Shown in pieces: positions 52,981-63,296 of a stretch of DNA of 64,000 bases (position 1 is its first letter; each line of letters starts with the position of its first letter). A program made the translations under genes and the position numbers. The DNA comes from Sternotherus odoratus (taxonomy: Eukaryota > Chordata > Testudines > Kinosternidae), in contig JAVMKO010000002.1 of assembly GCA_032164245.1 (NCBI GenBank), positions 61,599,840 to 61,663,839 on the forward strand, read 5' to 3'. The notes beneath the pieces were generated by a model. That model made no database searches. It saw only the letters and a program-made list of their open reading frames with translations, and was not told where the DNA came from.

Positions 52981-55900
52981 GTTCCCGCGTGGTTTCCTGT
53001 GCCAAGGCTGACCGTGCCTAGGGCATCCAGTGCATCCCGCTGTGCAGTTGGTGCTGCGGAGCGTGCCGGACGCAGGCTCGCTGGAGGTTGCTCTTTTCCG
53101 CTTGAGCTCCCGGGTCTTTGCAAACTGACCACTCCGAAGACATGGACTAGCTTTAGAGAACTGAGTGATTTTTGTTGTTGTTATGAACCTTGCCTCCCTT
53201 ATCACGATGATCCGCTATATAAGACTTTCAAACTGTTCTGTGCAGCCCGTCCAGCGACCGTCCTAACCCAGTGGAATGCTAACCATAGCCTGGGCCAGGG
53301 AGTTCTTCTTCGAGTGCTTGCTCATGTCCATTCCGACAAGTGTGTGCGCACCGCGCATGCACGGTTCCGGAAGTTTTTCCCCCAGCGGTACCCGTAGGGT
53401 CGGCAGGGGCGACCCCTGGAGTGGCGCCCTTATGGCCATGCATATATGCCCCTGCCGACCCTACCCCCGCTCAGTTCCTTCTTCCCGCCCATGACGGTTA
53501 GCTGGAATCCCTCTACCTCGTTGTGTATTAGCGGTATCTCAACAATCCATAGTTGCTTAGTTTAGTGTTTATAGCTAGTTTATAGAGTTGTTTTATCTGT
53601 TGCATTAGAATAGAAGTAGTTTAGGAAGTTGTTATCGTGTTATGCCTGGGGCGCCGGGGTTTAAAACCTGCGTGCACTGCGGGAAGCCCATGCCCAACAG
53701 TGACCCTCACACTAAGTGTCTGAAGTGCCTCGGGGAGAGTCATCTGTCGGAGCGTTGTACTATCTGTAAGGGCTTTAAACCCAGGACAAAGAAGGAAAGG
53801 GAGTCGAGACTGAAGCTTATCCTGATGGAATCAGCACTTCAGCCTCAAGGAGATCTCCCATCCACTTCAGTCAGAAGTGCCCCAGCCTCGGTGCGGGACC
53901 CTGCGGCACCGAAGAAGGATAAAGCTCACCGGCACCGCTCCCCGCACCGGTCCGTGAGCCCGCGCCGGCACCGCTCCCAATCTCCGGTCCCGGCAAAGAA
54001 GCAAAGAGGTCGGTCCCCATCCAAGAAGGCAAAGGGGAAATCCTCTTCTAATAGGCAGACTTCGGGTCACCTGAGTGAGCCCCGTCAAGTGCCTTCACAG
54101 CTCTCCTCGGTGCGCGCTCCTACGTCAAGGGACGAGGTAGCCCCGCCCGAGATGCTTCACGACCTGGATATGCCGTCGACCCCGGATGCCTTCGATGCAG
54201 CCAGGGAGCTGATCGAAATGACGGGGGACTCCACTGCGGCACCGACCATCCTGCCGGCACCGGTGGCGCCACAGGTGCTCATACCAGCGACGGCACCGTT
54301 TGTGGCTCCGGCACCGTTACCTCCGGTTATCCCCCCGATGGGGGCTACCTCGGCACCGGTGACTAGGTCGGCACCACCAGTAACATTATCCCGAAGGGAC
54401 CCCACGGCACCGTTACCGCAGGCTCCCGCAGAGACATGTGTTCGCCAGCCGGCACCGAGAGCTTTTCCGGGGAAGCCAATGATGTTCTACCCACCCACGG
54501 CACCGGAAGGAACGGCACCTCCGTGGTCAGCATCCGAGCAGTCTTCGGATTCCGATGTGGGCTCCACCCGCTCCGGCCGCACCCACCGCTCCGAGGCAGG
54601 CTCCCGGCATTCACACAAGAGCCATTACCATTCAACAAGCCGCCACCACTCTCGGCACCGATCCCGGCACCGCAGCGAGTCACAGCCGGCACCATGGCTG
54701 CAGTATACACAGGGATCAGGGCAATGGCCTGTATGGGCACCGTGGCCATTCCAACAAGTGCAGGGGCCGCCATCCGTCACTGCCTCTCTGCCCTCTGTGC
54801 CGCGTGCTCCGGTGTCGGCCACAATCACCAGACCTCCCACAGAGGTACCTGAAGATGACCCTATGCCGGGACCCTCGGGTCTGGGCAGTCACCAGTCTAT
54901 CCGTTCTACGGATAGGGCGACCGTGGAGCCTACCTTAGAGGAACCTGTACAAGGTGAAACACAGTTCCTCTCATCTTCCTCCTCCTCTCCAGATGAGGCG
55001 GTGGCGGGTTCGTCCACCACGGGCCTACCGCCAATGGACATCAAGGGCCACCAAGACCTCCTGCGTAGGGTTGCCCGAAATTTGAACCTCCCTGCTGAGG
55101 AGGTGATAGAGGAAGAGGATCCAACGGTGGACATACTCTCATCGGATGGTCCACCTAAAATTGCTTTACCATTCATTAAGAAAATACAATCCACCTCTAA
55201 TACATTGTGGCAAACTCCATCATCACTCCCACCAACCGCGAGAGGCGTTGAAAGACGATACTTTGCGCCCCGGACAGGCTATGAACATTTATTCACCCAC
55301 CCGGCACCTGGATCTTTGGTAGCGGACGCCGTGAACCAAAGGGAGCGTCAAGGTCAGCCAGGGCCTACTCCCAGGTCACATGATGCCAAAAAGCTAGACC
55401 TATATGGCAGGAAGGTGTACTCTTCAGCCGCGCTGCAATTACGTATTGCGAACCAGCAGGCGGCATTAGGACGCTACGCGTTTAATTCTTGGGCAGCACT
55501 GAATAAATTCCAGGGGCAGGTGGCGAAGGAATCCACTCCCGAATTCACAGCCATAGTGGAAGAGGGTAAAGTGGTTTCTAGGGCCGCACTGCAGGCCGCC
55601 CTGGATGCAGCCGACTCTGCATCTAGAACTATGGCGACAGCCATAGTTATGAGGAGGGGAGCCTGGTTACAGGTGTCAGGGATTCCACCACCTGTCCAGG
55701 CATCCATTCAAGATCTTCCCTTCGACATGCAAGGGTTATTCTCAGAGGACACTGATAAGAAACTTCATTCCATGAAGGATTCTAGGGCCATGCTCAGATC
55801 TCTGGGCCTACACACGCCTCAGGCTATCAGGCGACCGTTTAGACCTCCCCCAGCCCCTCCATCCCGTCCTTTCCAACAGGGACCAAGGCGTGACCAACCC

Positions 55901-58900
55901 AGGAAGGGTGGTAGGGGAGCGAATAGGGGTCGTCCGAGATCTTCCTCCCGTAACGGGCAGCAGCAGCCCGGGCCTAGACAGCCCTCTAACGGCAGACCAA
56001 ATTTTTGAAGGTGCGCACGAGGACGGCCTTCCAGTATCCCAATCCTATCCTGTCCTGCCCTTCGTGAATCGCCTGTCCCACTTTTACCAGGCTTGGTCCC
56101 GAATCACATCAGACAAATGGGTTCTCAGCCTGGTGAAAGTGGCATATTCTATCCAATTTTCTTCCCTCCCTCCCAACCATCCCCCTTCCCCGTCCCTCTT
56201 CAGGGACCCATCTCACGAGCAACTCCTAGTTCAGGAGGTCCAGACCCTCTTGTCTTTGGGTGCCATAGAGGAGGTTCCTCAAGAATTTCGGGGCAAGGGC
56301 TACTATTCCCGTTATTTCCTTATCCCGAAGGCCAAAGGCGGCCTTCGCCCTATCCTAGACCTACGGGGCCTCAACTCCTACATAAAGAAGCTGAAGTTCC
56401 GTATGCTCTCCCTTGCAACCATTATCCCTTCCATGGATCGCGGAGACTGGTTTGCCGCCCTCGACTTAAAGGACGCTTACTTCCACATATCAATCATCCC
56501 CAGTCACAGGAGGTTCCTGAGATTCGTGCTAGGGGATCATCACTACCAATTCGCAGTGCTCCCCTTCGGCCTGTCGACCGCCCCAAGGGTGTTTACAAAG
56601 TGCATGTCGGTAGTGGCCGCATGTCTAAGGAGGAGACAGGTACACGTCTACCCTTACCTGGACGATTGGCTCACCAGAGCACACTCAAGAGAGTTAGCAA
56701 TCCAGCAGATAACTCTCGTCAGGGCCACTTTCCTCAGGTTGGGCCTCATACTAAACGAGCCAAAGTCGACCCTAGTTCCCACCCAAAGAATCGAGTTTAT
56801 TGGGGCAGTTCTGGACTCTCAGCGAGCCATGGCATTCCTGCCCACTGCTCGGATCGACGCCATAACGAACTTGGTTCGCTCCTTCCTGCAGTATCCAACT
56901 ACCACAGCCAGAAACTGCATGGTCCTATTGGGCCATATGGCAGCGTGCACGTACGTGGTGCCATACGCCAGACTTCGACTTCGACCCCTCCAAGCCTGGC
57001 TGTCGACGGTATACAGACAGGGAAGGGACCCACTGGACCTGGTTGTCACCCTCCCACACCACACGCTAAGTTCACTACAGTGGTGGCTCCAGCCCAGCTC
57101 ACTCCGAGCGGGGGTCCCCTTCCAAAAGCCCCAGCCCACAGCGACATTAGGGACAGATGCATCCGCCCTCGGCTGGGGAGCCCATCTTGGAGACTCCAGA
57201 ACTCAAGGTCACTGGTCTCACAGCGAGCTATCCCTGCACATCAACGTCCGGGAGCTGAGAGCAGTTCGCCTCGCGTGTCAGGTATTTCGGGACCGGCTGC
57301 AAGGCAAGTGTGTGCTGGTCCAGACGGACAACACGACGACGATGTTTTATATAAACAAACAGGGTGGTGCTCGCTCTTCTCCCCTATGCAGGGAAGCCCT
57401 AGACTTATGGGATTTTTGCATTTTGCACAACATCCACCTTATAGCCACCTACCTCCCAGGGGTTCAGAATGTTCTGGCAGACACCCTCAGTCGTTCGTTT
57501 CGGGGTCACGAATGGTCACTCAGGACCGATGTGGCCCATTCAATCTTCCTGAGGTGGGGATTTCCCCTCCTAGACCTGTTCGCCACAAGGGCCAACAGGA
57601 AATGCCAGAGGTTTTGCTCCCTTATGAACCTCAGCCCAGGTTCAGAGGCAGACGCCTTTCAGATCCCTTGGAGGGAGGGTCTTCTTTATGCGTTTCCTCC
57701 GTTCCCACTCATTCACAGAGTGTTGCTCAAGGCCCGACGAGACAGGACGGCCATGATTCTAATAGCACCGGCGTGGCCGCGCCAACATTGGTACACTCTG
57801 TTGCTGTCTCTCTCTGTATCCGAACCCATAACCCTCCCTCCCCTCCCAACGTTAGTGTCCCAGGACCACGGGCGGTTGCTCCATCCCAACCTCCCATCGC
57901 TCCACCTCACAGCATGGAATATCCGTGGTTAAACCCCTCGGAGCTTCAATGCTCCTCACATGTCAGAGAGGTTCTGTTGGGGAGCAGGAAACTGTCGACC
58001 CGCAACACTTATATGGCTAAATGGAAACGTTTCTCTCTATGGGCCCAGGTTAAAGGGGTAAACCCGGCTGTAGCTCCCATACCCCTGATCCTGGATTACC
58101 TCCTGGAACTAAAACAGTTAGGCCTAGCCATTTCCACGATTCGGGTACACCTGGCGGCCATATCGGCCTTTCATACAGGGGTTGCAGGAACCTCGGTGTT
58201 CAGCAACCCACTTGTGGGGCGTTTCCTCAAGGGTTTGGGAAGGTTGTACCCATCAGTGCGACCACCGGTTCCCCTGTGGGACCTTAACCTGGTGTTGTCG
58301 GCTCTTATGAGACCTCCCTTTGAGCCTTTAGCTTCTTGTCCACTCTCTTATCTTTCTTGGAAGACGGCCTTCCTTGTGGCCATTACATCCGCCCGAAGGG
58401 TGTCAGAGCTCAGGGCGCTCACCTCTGAACCGCCTTATACCGTCTTCCATAAAGATAAGGTTCAGCTACGGCCTCATCCGGCCTTCCTCCCTAAGGTGGT
58501 TTCGGCTTTTCACTTGAACCAGGACATTTTCCTCCCTGTGTTTTTTCCCAAACCCCATGCCTCCAACAAAGAGAGGATGTTACACTCGTTAGATGTGAGG
58601 AGGGCTCTGGCTTTTTATATAGAACGCACAAAAGCTTTCCGTAAAACTTCACAACTTTTTATTTCAGTAGCGGAGAGAATGAAGGGACTACCGATCTCGT
58701 CCCAACGCCTTTCGGGATGGATCACCTCCTGCATTAAGCTGTGTTATAACCTCTCGAACGCTTCTCCTCCGCCGCTAACAGCTCACTCAACCAGGGCCCA
58801 GGCCACATCCACAGCGTACCTGGCGCACATCCCAATTGTCGACATCTGCAGAGCAGCGACATGGTCTTCGGTCCATACCTTCTCCTCGCACTACGCCATT

Positions 58901-61900
58901 GTTCAGCAGACCTCGGAGGACGCTGCTATGGGACAAGCGGTCCTGACGGCAGGAACTAGAGCTACTCCTCTCCCACCTCCAAGGTAACTGCTCGTAAGTC
59001 ACTTGTCGGAATGGACATGAGCAAGCACTCGAAGAAGAAAGAACAGTTACTCACCTCTCGTAACGTTTGTTCTTCGAGACGTGTTGCTCATGTCCATTCC
59101 GAATCCCACCCGCCTCCCCTCTGTCGGAGTACCGGCAAGAAGGAACTGAGCGGGGGTAGGGTCGGCAGGGGCATATATGCATGGCCATAAGGGCGCCACT
59201 CCAGGGGTCGCCCCTGCCGACCCTACGGGTACCGCTGGGGGAAAAACTTCCGGAACCGTGCATGCGCGGTGCGCACACACTTGTCGGAATGGACATGAGC
59301 AACACGTCTCGAAGAACAAACGTTACGAGAGGTGAGTAACTGTTCTTTCTTATCCTATTGAACCCCAGTCCACTCCCAGGACCTCTGTGCTGGTTATTCC
59401 TAGTTCAAGGAGCGTTACCTTTTTGATTTTTGAACCTAATCCTAGCTTGCAGACCCTGTACCCCATTGAACCGTAGCAATTATTTGAGGTGGGGTGGGCA
59501 AACTATGGGCCACATTCAGTCCACAAGACCGCCCTGTGTAGCCCGCCTGAGCGCCTGGCTGGGGAGGCTTTCCCCGCTGTCCCGGAGCCTCAGCACCCAG
59601 TGCCATCAGCGCTCTGGCCCAGCGCTCCTGGACAGCACTTCAGGCCCTGGGAGAGGGAAGAAGGTGGGGGAGCCTTCCCAGCCAGGAGCTCAGGTGGCCG
59701 GGGTGTCTGAGCTCCTGCCACTTGGAGTGGCATGGTAAGGGGGCGGGGCTGCAAACTGTAGCAGGTCCGGTGGCTTCCAGACACTGCCCTGAACAGCATG
59801 ATATAGGTGCTGGACTGGTGGCTGGGGCCGGGTGGTTGGATAAGGGGCAGAGAGTTGTGGGGGCAGTCAGGACAGGGAGTGGTTATATGGGGTGGAGGGT
59901 CGGGGGGGGGGGGCGGTCAGGGGATGGGGAACCAGGGAGGTTGAGTAGGTGTGGGAGTTCTGGGGATCTGTCAGGAAGTGTGAGGATGTGGATAGGGGTC
60001 GGGGAAGTCAGGGGAGAGGGAGCAGGGGGAATTGGGTAGGAGGTGGATCCTGGGGGGCAGTTATATTTTTGCTGCCACTGTCCATAGCTGCGTTCCCTAC
60101 AGCATGACTTTGGTCTGGAGCAGTGGAATAAAAGGCAGGCAGCATCAGTGCACTAGGTACCAGAAAAGTGCCTTAGGAGCGTAGATCACAAAAGTGTAAG
60201 ATCTGTTACATAAAACTTGTGTTGAGACTCATTTAAAAAACTCCTGTCACTCTTACATTGTGGAATACCTTATGTGGCAGTTTGGGTTCACTGACAGTAC
60301 CCATGAGAAAAGTACTACTTATGAGTCAGGATGGAAGAATCTGACCCTAAAATTGTGCCCCAACTGCCACATCTACAACTGGCCCTGTTGCTGCAGATTT
60401 TTGAAACTTACAACTTCACTTCCTCTGCTGTGTATTCATGCTCAGCTCACTCTACTCTTAGCTGAGGATCATATTTGTTATGAACTGTTAAAGGAAGTTT
60501 TAAGCAGTCTGATTTCTCTAATTGCTGTTTTTTAAATATAACAACTGATAGGTTTAGAAATGAAACAAATTAATTAGTTGTTTGCAGTGTTGTTATAGTC
60601 ATATTGATCCCATAATATGAGAGTCAGAAAGTGGGTGAGGTAACGGCTTTTATTGGACCAACTTCTCTTGGTGCAAGAGACAATCTTTCGAACTACATAA
60701 CCTGCCACTAATGAATTTCTTTAAGAACTTCATGTAGAAGAATGAAAGGAAATAATATTTCACATAGCATGTAGTTATTGTGTGGAATTCACTGCCAAAA
60801 GGGCTATGGGATTAAATTCTGTATTTGGATTTTTAAAAGGGCAGAATAAATTTAGGATTAATAACACTTGACTGTGGAAGAGGTTTAATTTTTTCCTGAA
60901 GCAGTGGGTGTTGTCCACCATTAGAAGTGGTATAGTGGACTTTGCTGGACCACTGGTCTGATCTGGCATGTAAAATACTATGTTCCTGTCTAGACTCCTC
61001 ATAGTTTTACTAGATGAAAATCAAAACTTGTTGACATGACCTTTTTGGTCCTGTCTACTCTGGTATTTGAAATCATGGTAGCACCTTTTTGGCAGGAAGT
61101 TTATTTAAACATATCTCCGGATAAGAGCCAACATGGCTTCAAATGTTAAGATAGATAATGTCTTAGTCCAGGATGACCACTCCTCATACTCATTAAAATA
61201 TAATTGATCCGTTACCCTTTGGGGTCATTGCAGATCTGATGTTGCTGTACTGGTTCTGGCCCTAGGATTGGAAGGTACAAAGGTGGTGTAAAGCCACCTT
61301 TCTCTCATCACTGGTTCTGTGCCAAGCAGAGCTGGATGAACCTGAGGTTTGAGCATATGTGAACTGAACATTTTACAAACAGAATTTAGGGTTCAATTCT
61401 GCAGCCCTAATTTATGTGACTGTCCCTTTTGGCTTCTGTGGGAATATTTATGTGAGTAAGGACTGCAAAATCATGACCTTATGTAGCACTGAAAATTAGT
61501 TGCATTTTTGCACAAAGACATTCTTAAAAGCAGAGATTCTGAATAACCTGATCAATATTATCTAATGGTCCGGTTCTAGGAGCCACTTGTTTGGAAATAG
61601 AATGTAAATAACAAGGCAAATAGTTTGATGCTTTCTTTGCTCTTCCTACAGCATTGCAAACTTCACTGGTGTTTTCCAAAGATAATGGATTACTTGTGTT
61701 TGTCCGCAAGTCTCTCAACATTGAGGAAGTAAGTTGATAAACTTAGTTGTGATTATTTTTTTTTAATGAACTGTTGCAATATTTTTCATTGCTAAGTGAG
61801 AGTATACAGGCTTTCATTTCTAAAAAAGAACTTTGTTTTTTTCAGTTTCGAGAGTGCAGGGAAGAAGCTTTAAAATTTCTCTGTGCCTTTCTGGAAAAGA

Positions 61901-63296
61901 TTGGTCAGCAAGTTCATCCTTATGCCCATGATATTAAGGTAAGTGAAGGAAAATTTATTTTTAAAAATCTTTGTCAAATACTTCTAACAGTTCTGCAGTG
62001 TTTTTAATTTAAATATGAAAGTTTGAAAGCTATATCACTAATACCAGGTTTCTGGCTTTCCCTTATGCAATTCATCACCCCAGCCGAATGTTTCTAATAG
62101 GATAAAACAGAAGAGCAATTTTGGTTTACATATTAATACACTGGTGTCATTGAAAATGTTAATATACTTTGGTCATATTTATTCAAGTGTTTTGGAGCCA
62201 GCAGGGTTAGAATATATTTTTCTCTCTCTCTCCCTCTCTCTCTCAAAAAAAGTAGTTGCTGGCTTTGGGTGGTGGTGTTTTTTTTGTAATGTTGTACCAG
62301 TGAAGTATTTGATTTGAAATAATACAATATTTTGAATCTTTCTGCTCCAGTTTGTAACCTTTGAAGTGACTTTTTTACAACCTGTTTTTTCAGAGAAATT
62401 GAGTATCTGTAGTACTTTGAAGTCAGTGTGTACTGTGGGTCCTCCTCATTTCTGAAAATGCGTCCCTTATGGTATGTCTACAGTGCACTTAAAAACCCAT
62501 GGCTGGTTCATGCTAGCTGACTTGGGCTTGTGAAGCTCAGACTAAGGGCTGTTTAATAGTGGTGTAGACATGCAGTCTCTGGCTAGAGCCAAGACTTTAG
62601 GCTCCTGTGAGGTGGAAGGGTCCCAGGGTTTGTGCTGCAGCCCGAGCCAGAATGTCTACACCACAATTAAGCAGCACCTTAGCCTGAGCCCTGCAAGCTC
62701 AAGTCAACTGGCATAGGTCAACTGCGGATATCTAATTGCAGTGTAGACTGCCCTAAGAGTCTAAATCGCTCACTATTCTCCATTTCACTGGAGATGTTTG
62801 TGCTACTGTACTTTTTGAGCTTGTGGTAATAGTTTCCTGCTTAAAAGGAAAGGGGACTAGTGGCATATGATTTTCTGCATGGCATCTTTTTACTCTAGAA
62901 TTTGCTTCCTCCTAGGTTTACCAAAACTTGGATTTGCTAACTTTTAGGACACACTGCAAAACCAATTTTTTCTTTTGGTTTTTTGGGTTGAGGGATATGA
63001 GGTAGTCATGTGACGGGTTAGTATTGCTATTTTCTGGGTGAATATTTATTTATTCTAGTCTGCATTGGCTTTGTATGAGAAGCTGTGTATTTTTATTCGT
63101 GGGTTTTGTACATTTTAAACGTTGTAAAATAACTAAAATTATTGGAGAAAGGTATTTTAAAGAAATATCTTAAATCATCCTATTAATGATTATTATGGTG
63201 CTTTTTTTTTTTCCAACCTAGCTAACTTGTATTAGTGTTTACACAAAAGAAAAGGCTGCAAAATGTAAAATCCCAGCTCTGGAGCTTCTCATTAAG
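52254..63296 (+). CDS. PRKDC: PRKDC, DNA-dependent protein kinase catalytic subunit, first four coding exons
   Basis: Exons 52254-52416, 61652-61728, 61846-61938 and 63222-63296 join in phase to 136 codons, all with GT-AG borders. Clear DNA-PKcs N-terminal text follows exon 1: [38 protein letters not shown] and [11 protein letters not shown]. Exon 1 is less conserved ([14 protein letters not shown]) and was started at the ATG in GCGCCATGG; the frame stays open upstream for about 400 bp, so a longer start is possible but not needed. The protein is a nuclear kinase of about 4100 residues that binds Ku at DNA ends for non-homologous end joining. These exons form only the first HEAT-like helices. 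Intron 1 (9.2 kb) contains a complete DIRS element. Confidence 0.95.
53303..53482. repeat. Left inverted terminal repeat of DIRS
   Basis: From GCTCATGTCCATTCCGACAA through GCCCCTGCCGACCCTACCCC it is the reverse complement of the right repeat with almost no differences. The outermost 25 bases (TTCTTCTTCGAGTGCTT) differ from the right end, as usual for DIRS. Confidence 0.9.
53642..56008 (+). CDS. DIRS ORF1, gag-like protein (788 residues)
   Basis: The N-terminus carries three C-x2-C pairs with intervening His ([23 protein letters not shown]; residues about 11-45), a zinc-binding pattern typical of DIRS ORF1. Then comes a long basic and Ser/Arg/His-rich region (about 80-130 and 310-345), a Pro-rich middle and an acidic patch near 490. 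The last 250 residues are globular, ending in an Arg/Gly/Pro-rich tail ([18 protein letters not shown]). It probably binds RNA and forms the particle; this is inferred. The last 119 bases overlap ORF2. Confidence 0.85.
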   Translation: MPGAPGFKTCVHCGKPMPNSDPHTKCLKCLGESHLSERCTICKGFKPRTKKERESRLKLILMESALQPQGDLPSTSVRSAPASVRDPAAPKKDKAHRHRSPHRSVSPRRHRSQSPVPAKKQRGRSPSKKAKGKSSSNRQTSGHLSEPRQVPSQLSSVRAPTSRDEVAPPEMLHDLDMPSTPDAFDAARELIEMTGDSTAAPTILPAPVAPQVLIPATAPFVAPAPLPPVIPPMGATSAPVTRSAPPVTLSRRDPTAPLPQAPAETCVRQPAPRAFPGKPMMFYPPTAPEGTAPPWSASEQSSDSDVGSTRSGRTHRSEAGSRHSHKSHYHSTSRHHSRHRSRHRSESQPAPWLQYTQGSGQWPVWAPWPFQQVQGPPSVTASLPSVPRAPVSATITRPPTEVPEDDPMPGPSGLGSHQSIRSTDRATVEPTLEEPVQGETQFLSSSSSSPDEAVAGSSTTGLPPMDIKGHQDLLRRVARNLNLPAEEVIEEEDPTVDILSSDGPPKIALPFIKKIQSTSNTLWQTPSSLPPTARGVERRYFAPRTGYEHLFTHPAPGSLVADAVNQRERQGQPGPTPRSHDAKKLDLYGRKVYSSAALQLRIANQQAALGRYAFNSWAALNKFQGQVAKESTPEFTAIVEEGKVVSRAALQAALDAADSASRTMATAIVMRRGAWLQVSGIPPPVQASIQDLPFDMQGLFSEDTDKKLHSMKDSRAMLRSLGLHTPQAIRRPFRPPPAPPSRPFQQGPRRDQPRKGGRGANRGRPRSSSRNGQQQPGPRQPSNGRPNF
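55890..57932 (+). CDS. DIRS ORF2, reverse transcriptase, RNase H and methylase-like domain (680 residues)
   Basis: Reverse transcriptase: [19 protein letters not shown], the A box [10 protein letters not shown] (near residue 191), [12 protein letters not shown], and the catalytic YLDD near residue 255. RNase [14 protein letters not shown] (near 420), [21 protein letters not shown] and VLADTLSR supply the acidic residues. The C-terminal part from [16 protein letters not shown] (near 563) to [18 protein letters not shown] and [10 protein letters not shown] is the DAM-methylase-like domain described in DIRS elements. The true start may be upstream of 55890, inside ORF1. It makes the circular cDNA intermediate. 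Confidence 0.9.
   Translation: MTNPGRVVGERIGVVRDLPPVTGSSSPGLDSPLTADQIFEGAHEDGLPVSQSYPVLPFVNRLSHFYQAWSRITSDKWVLSLVKVAYSIQFSSLPPNHPPSPSLFRDPSHEQLLVQEVQTLLSLGAIEEVPQEFRGKGYYSRYFLIPKAKGGLRPILDLRGLNSYIKKLKFRMLSLATIIPSMDRGDWFAALDLKDAYFHISIIPSHRRFLRFVLGDHHYQFAVLPFGLSTAPRVFTKCMSVVAACLRRRQVHVYPYLDDWLTRAHSRELAIQQITLVRATFLRLGLILNEPKSTLVPTQRIEFIGAVLDSQRAMAFLPTARIDAITNLVRSFLQYPTTTARNCMVLLGHMAACTYVVPYARLRLRPLQAWLSTVYRQGRDPLDLVVTLPHHTLSSLQWWLQPSSLRAGVPFQKPQPTATLGTDASALGWGAHLGDSRTQGHWSHSELSLHINVRELRAVRLACQVFRDRLQGKCVLVQTDNTTTMFYINKQGGARSSPLCREALDLWDFCILHNIHLIATYLPGVQNVLADTLSRSFRGHEWSLRTDVAHSIFLRWGFPLLDLFATRANRKCQRFCSLMNLSPGSEADAFQIPWREGLLYAFPPFPLIHRVLLKARRDRTAMILIAPAWPRQHWYTLLLSLSVSEPITLPPLPTLVSQDHGRLLHPNLPSLHLTAWNIRG
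56093..58987 (+). CDS. DIRS ORF3, tyrosine recombinase, in a frame open across the RT gene
   Basis: The C-terminal 350 residues are a tyrosine recombinase. An SAM-like N-terminal helical part ([17 protein letters not shown]) is followed by the catalytic Arg in [13 protein letters not shown], the box AHSTRAQAT (H-x-x-R) and the nucleophile in TFSSHYAI. The recombinase proper probably begins near [11 protein letters not shown] (about 57914). The frame is nevertheless open back to 56093, overlapping ORF2 by 1.8 kb in another phase. It would insert the circular cDNA by site-specific recombination. The segment before 57914 may not be translated. Confidence 0.85.
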   Translation: MVPNHIRQMGSQPGESGIFYPIFFPPSQPSPFPVPLQGPISRATPSSGGPDPLVFGCHRGGSSRISGQGLLFPLFPYPEGQRRPSPYPRPTGPQLLHKEAEVPYALPCNHYPFHGSRRLVCRPRLKGRLLPHINHPQSQEVPEIRARGSSLPIRSAPLRPVDRPKGVYKVHVGSGRMSKEETGTRLPLPGRLAHQSTLKRVSNPADNSRQGHFPQVGPHTKRAKVDPSSHPKNRVYWGSSGLSASHGIPAHCSDRRHNELGSLLPAVSNYHSQKLHGPIGPYGSVHVRGAIRQTSTSTPPSLAVDGIQTGKGPTGPGCHPPTPHAKFTTVVAPAQLTPSGGPLPKAPAHSDIRDRCIRPRLGSPSWRLQNSRSLVSQRAIPAHQRPGAESSSPRVSGISGPAARQVCAGPDGQHDDDVLYKQTGWCSLFSPMQGSPRLMGFLHFAQHPPYSHLPPRGSECSGRHPQSFVSGSRMVTQDRCGPFNLPEVGISPPRPVRHKGQQEMPEVLLPYEPQPRFRGRRLSDPLEGGSSLCVSSVPTHSQSVAQGPTRQDGHDSNSTGVAAPTLVHSVAVSLCIRTHNPPSPPNVSVPGPRAVAPSQPPIAPPHSMEYPWLNPSELQCSSHVREVLLGSRKLSTRNTYMAKWKRFSLWAQVKGVNPAVAPIPLILDYLLELKQLGLAISTIRVHLAAISAFHTGVAGTSVFSNPLVGRFLKGLGRLYPSVRPPVPLWDLNLVLSALMRPPFEPLASCPLSYLSWKTAFLVAITSARRVSELRALTSEPPYTVFHKDKVQLRPHPAFLPKVVSAFHLNQDIFLPVFFPKPHASNKERMLHSLDVRRALAFYIERTKAFRKTSQLFISVAERMKGLPISSQRLSGWITSCIKLCYNLSNASPPPLTAHSTRAQATSTAYLAHIPIVDICRAATWSSVHTFSSHYAIVQQTSEDAAMGQAVLTAGTRATPLPPPR
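59001..59102. other. Internal complementary region of DIRS
   Basis: Bases 59001-59039 are the reverse complement of the element's left outer end. Bases 59040-59102 are the reverse complement of its right outer end, joined directly (GAAGAAGAAAGAACAGTTAC). In the DIRS model this region templates completion of both ends and formation of a circle. Confidence 0.9.
59137..59350. repeat. Right inverted terminal repeat of DIRS
   Basis: Reverse complement of the left repeat, with an additional right-specific outer end CAAACGTTACGAGAGGTGAG up to about 59350, where host sequence ATCCTATTGAACCCC resumes. Confidence 0.88.
59487..60055. mobile_element. hAT MITE relative of 47653, PRKDC intron 1
   Basis: The left end GGGTGGGCAAACTATGGGCC and the G-rich interior (reverse complement of the C-rich interior at 47653) mark the family. 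The right end is approximate (CCTGGGGGGCAG near 60055). Confidence 0.55.
60575..60705. repeat. Dispersed reptile repeat fragment
   Basis: The phrases GTGGGTGAGGTAAC and TTTTATTGGACCAACTTCTC occur widely in reptile DNA and relate to the piece at 27785. The family is not assigned. Confidence 0.45.
62467..62756. mobile_element. Harbinger-like MITE in PRKDC intron 3
   Basis: The ends GGTATGTCTACAGTGCA and TGCAGTGTAGACTGCCC are inverted. TTA precedes and TAA follows. Located between exons 61938 and 63222. Confidence 0.6.

Larger units (their letters stand above)
53303..59350 (+). mobile_element. Full-length DIRS-type tyrosine-recombinase retroelement in PRKDC intron 1
   Basis: About 6.05 kb, with inverted terminal repeats at 53303-53482 and 59137-59350, an internal complementary region at 59001-59102, and three open frames (gag-like, RT/RNase H/methylase-like, tyrosine recombinase). 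No stop or frameshift breaks any frame. There is no DDE integrase and no target-site duplication is expected. It lies in sense with PRKDC. The near-perfect repeats suggest recent activity. Confidence 0.93.

Noticed and set aside
52522..53205. 227-codon minus-strand frame
   Set aside because: Antisense readthrough of CpG-island DNA and PRKDC intron 1; shadow frame.
62215..62245. CT-rich microsatellite in PRKDC intron 3
   Set aside because: Ordinary short tandem repeat without further structure.
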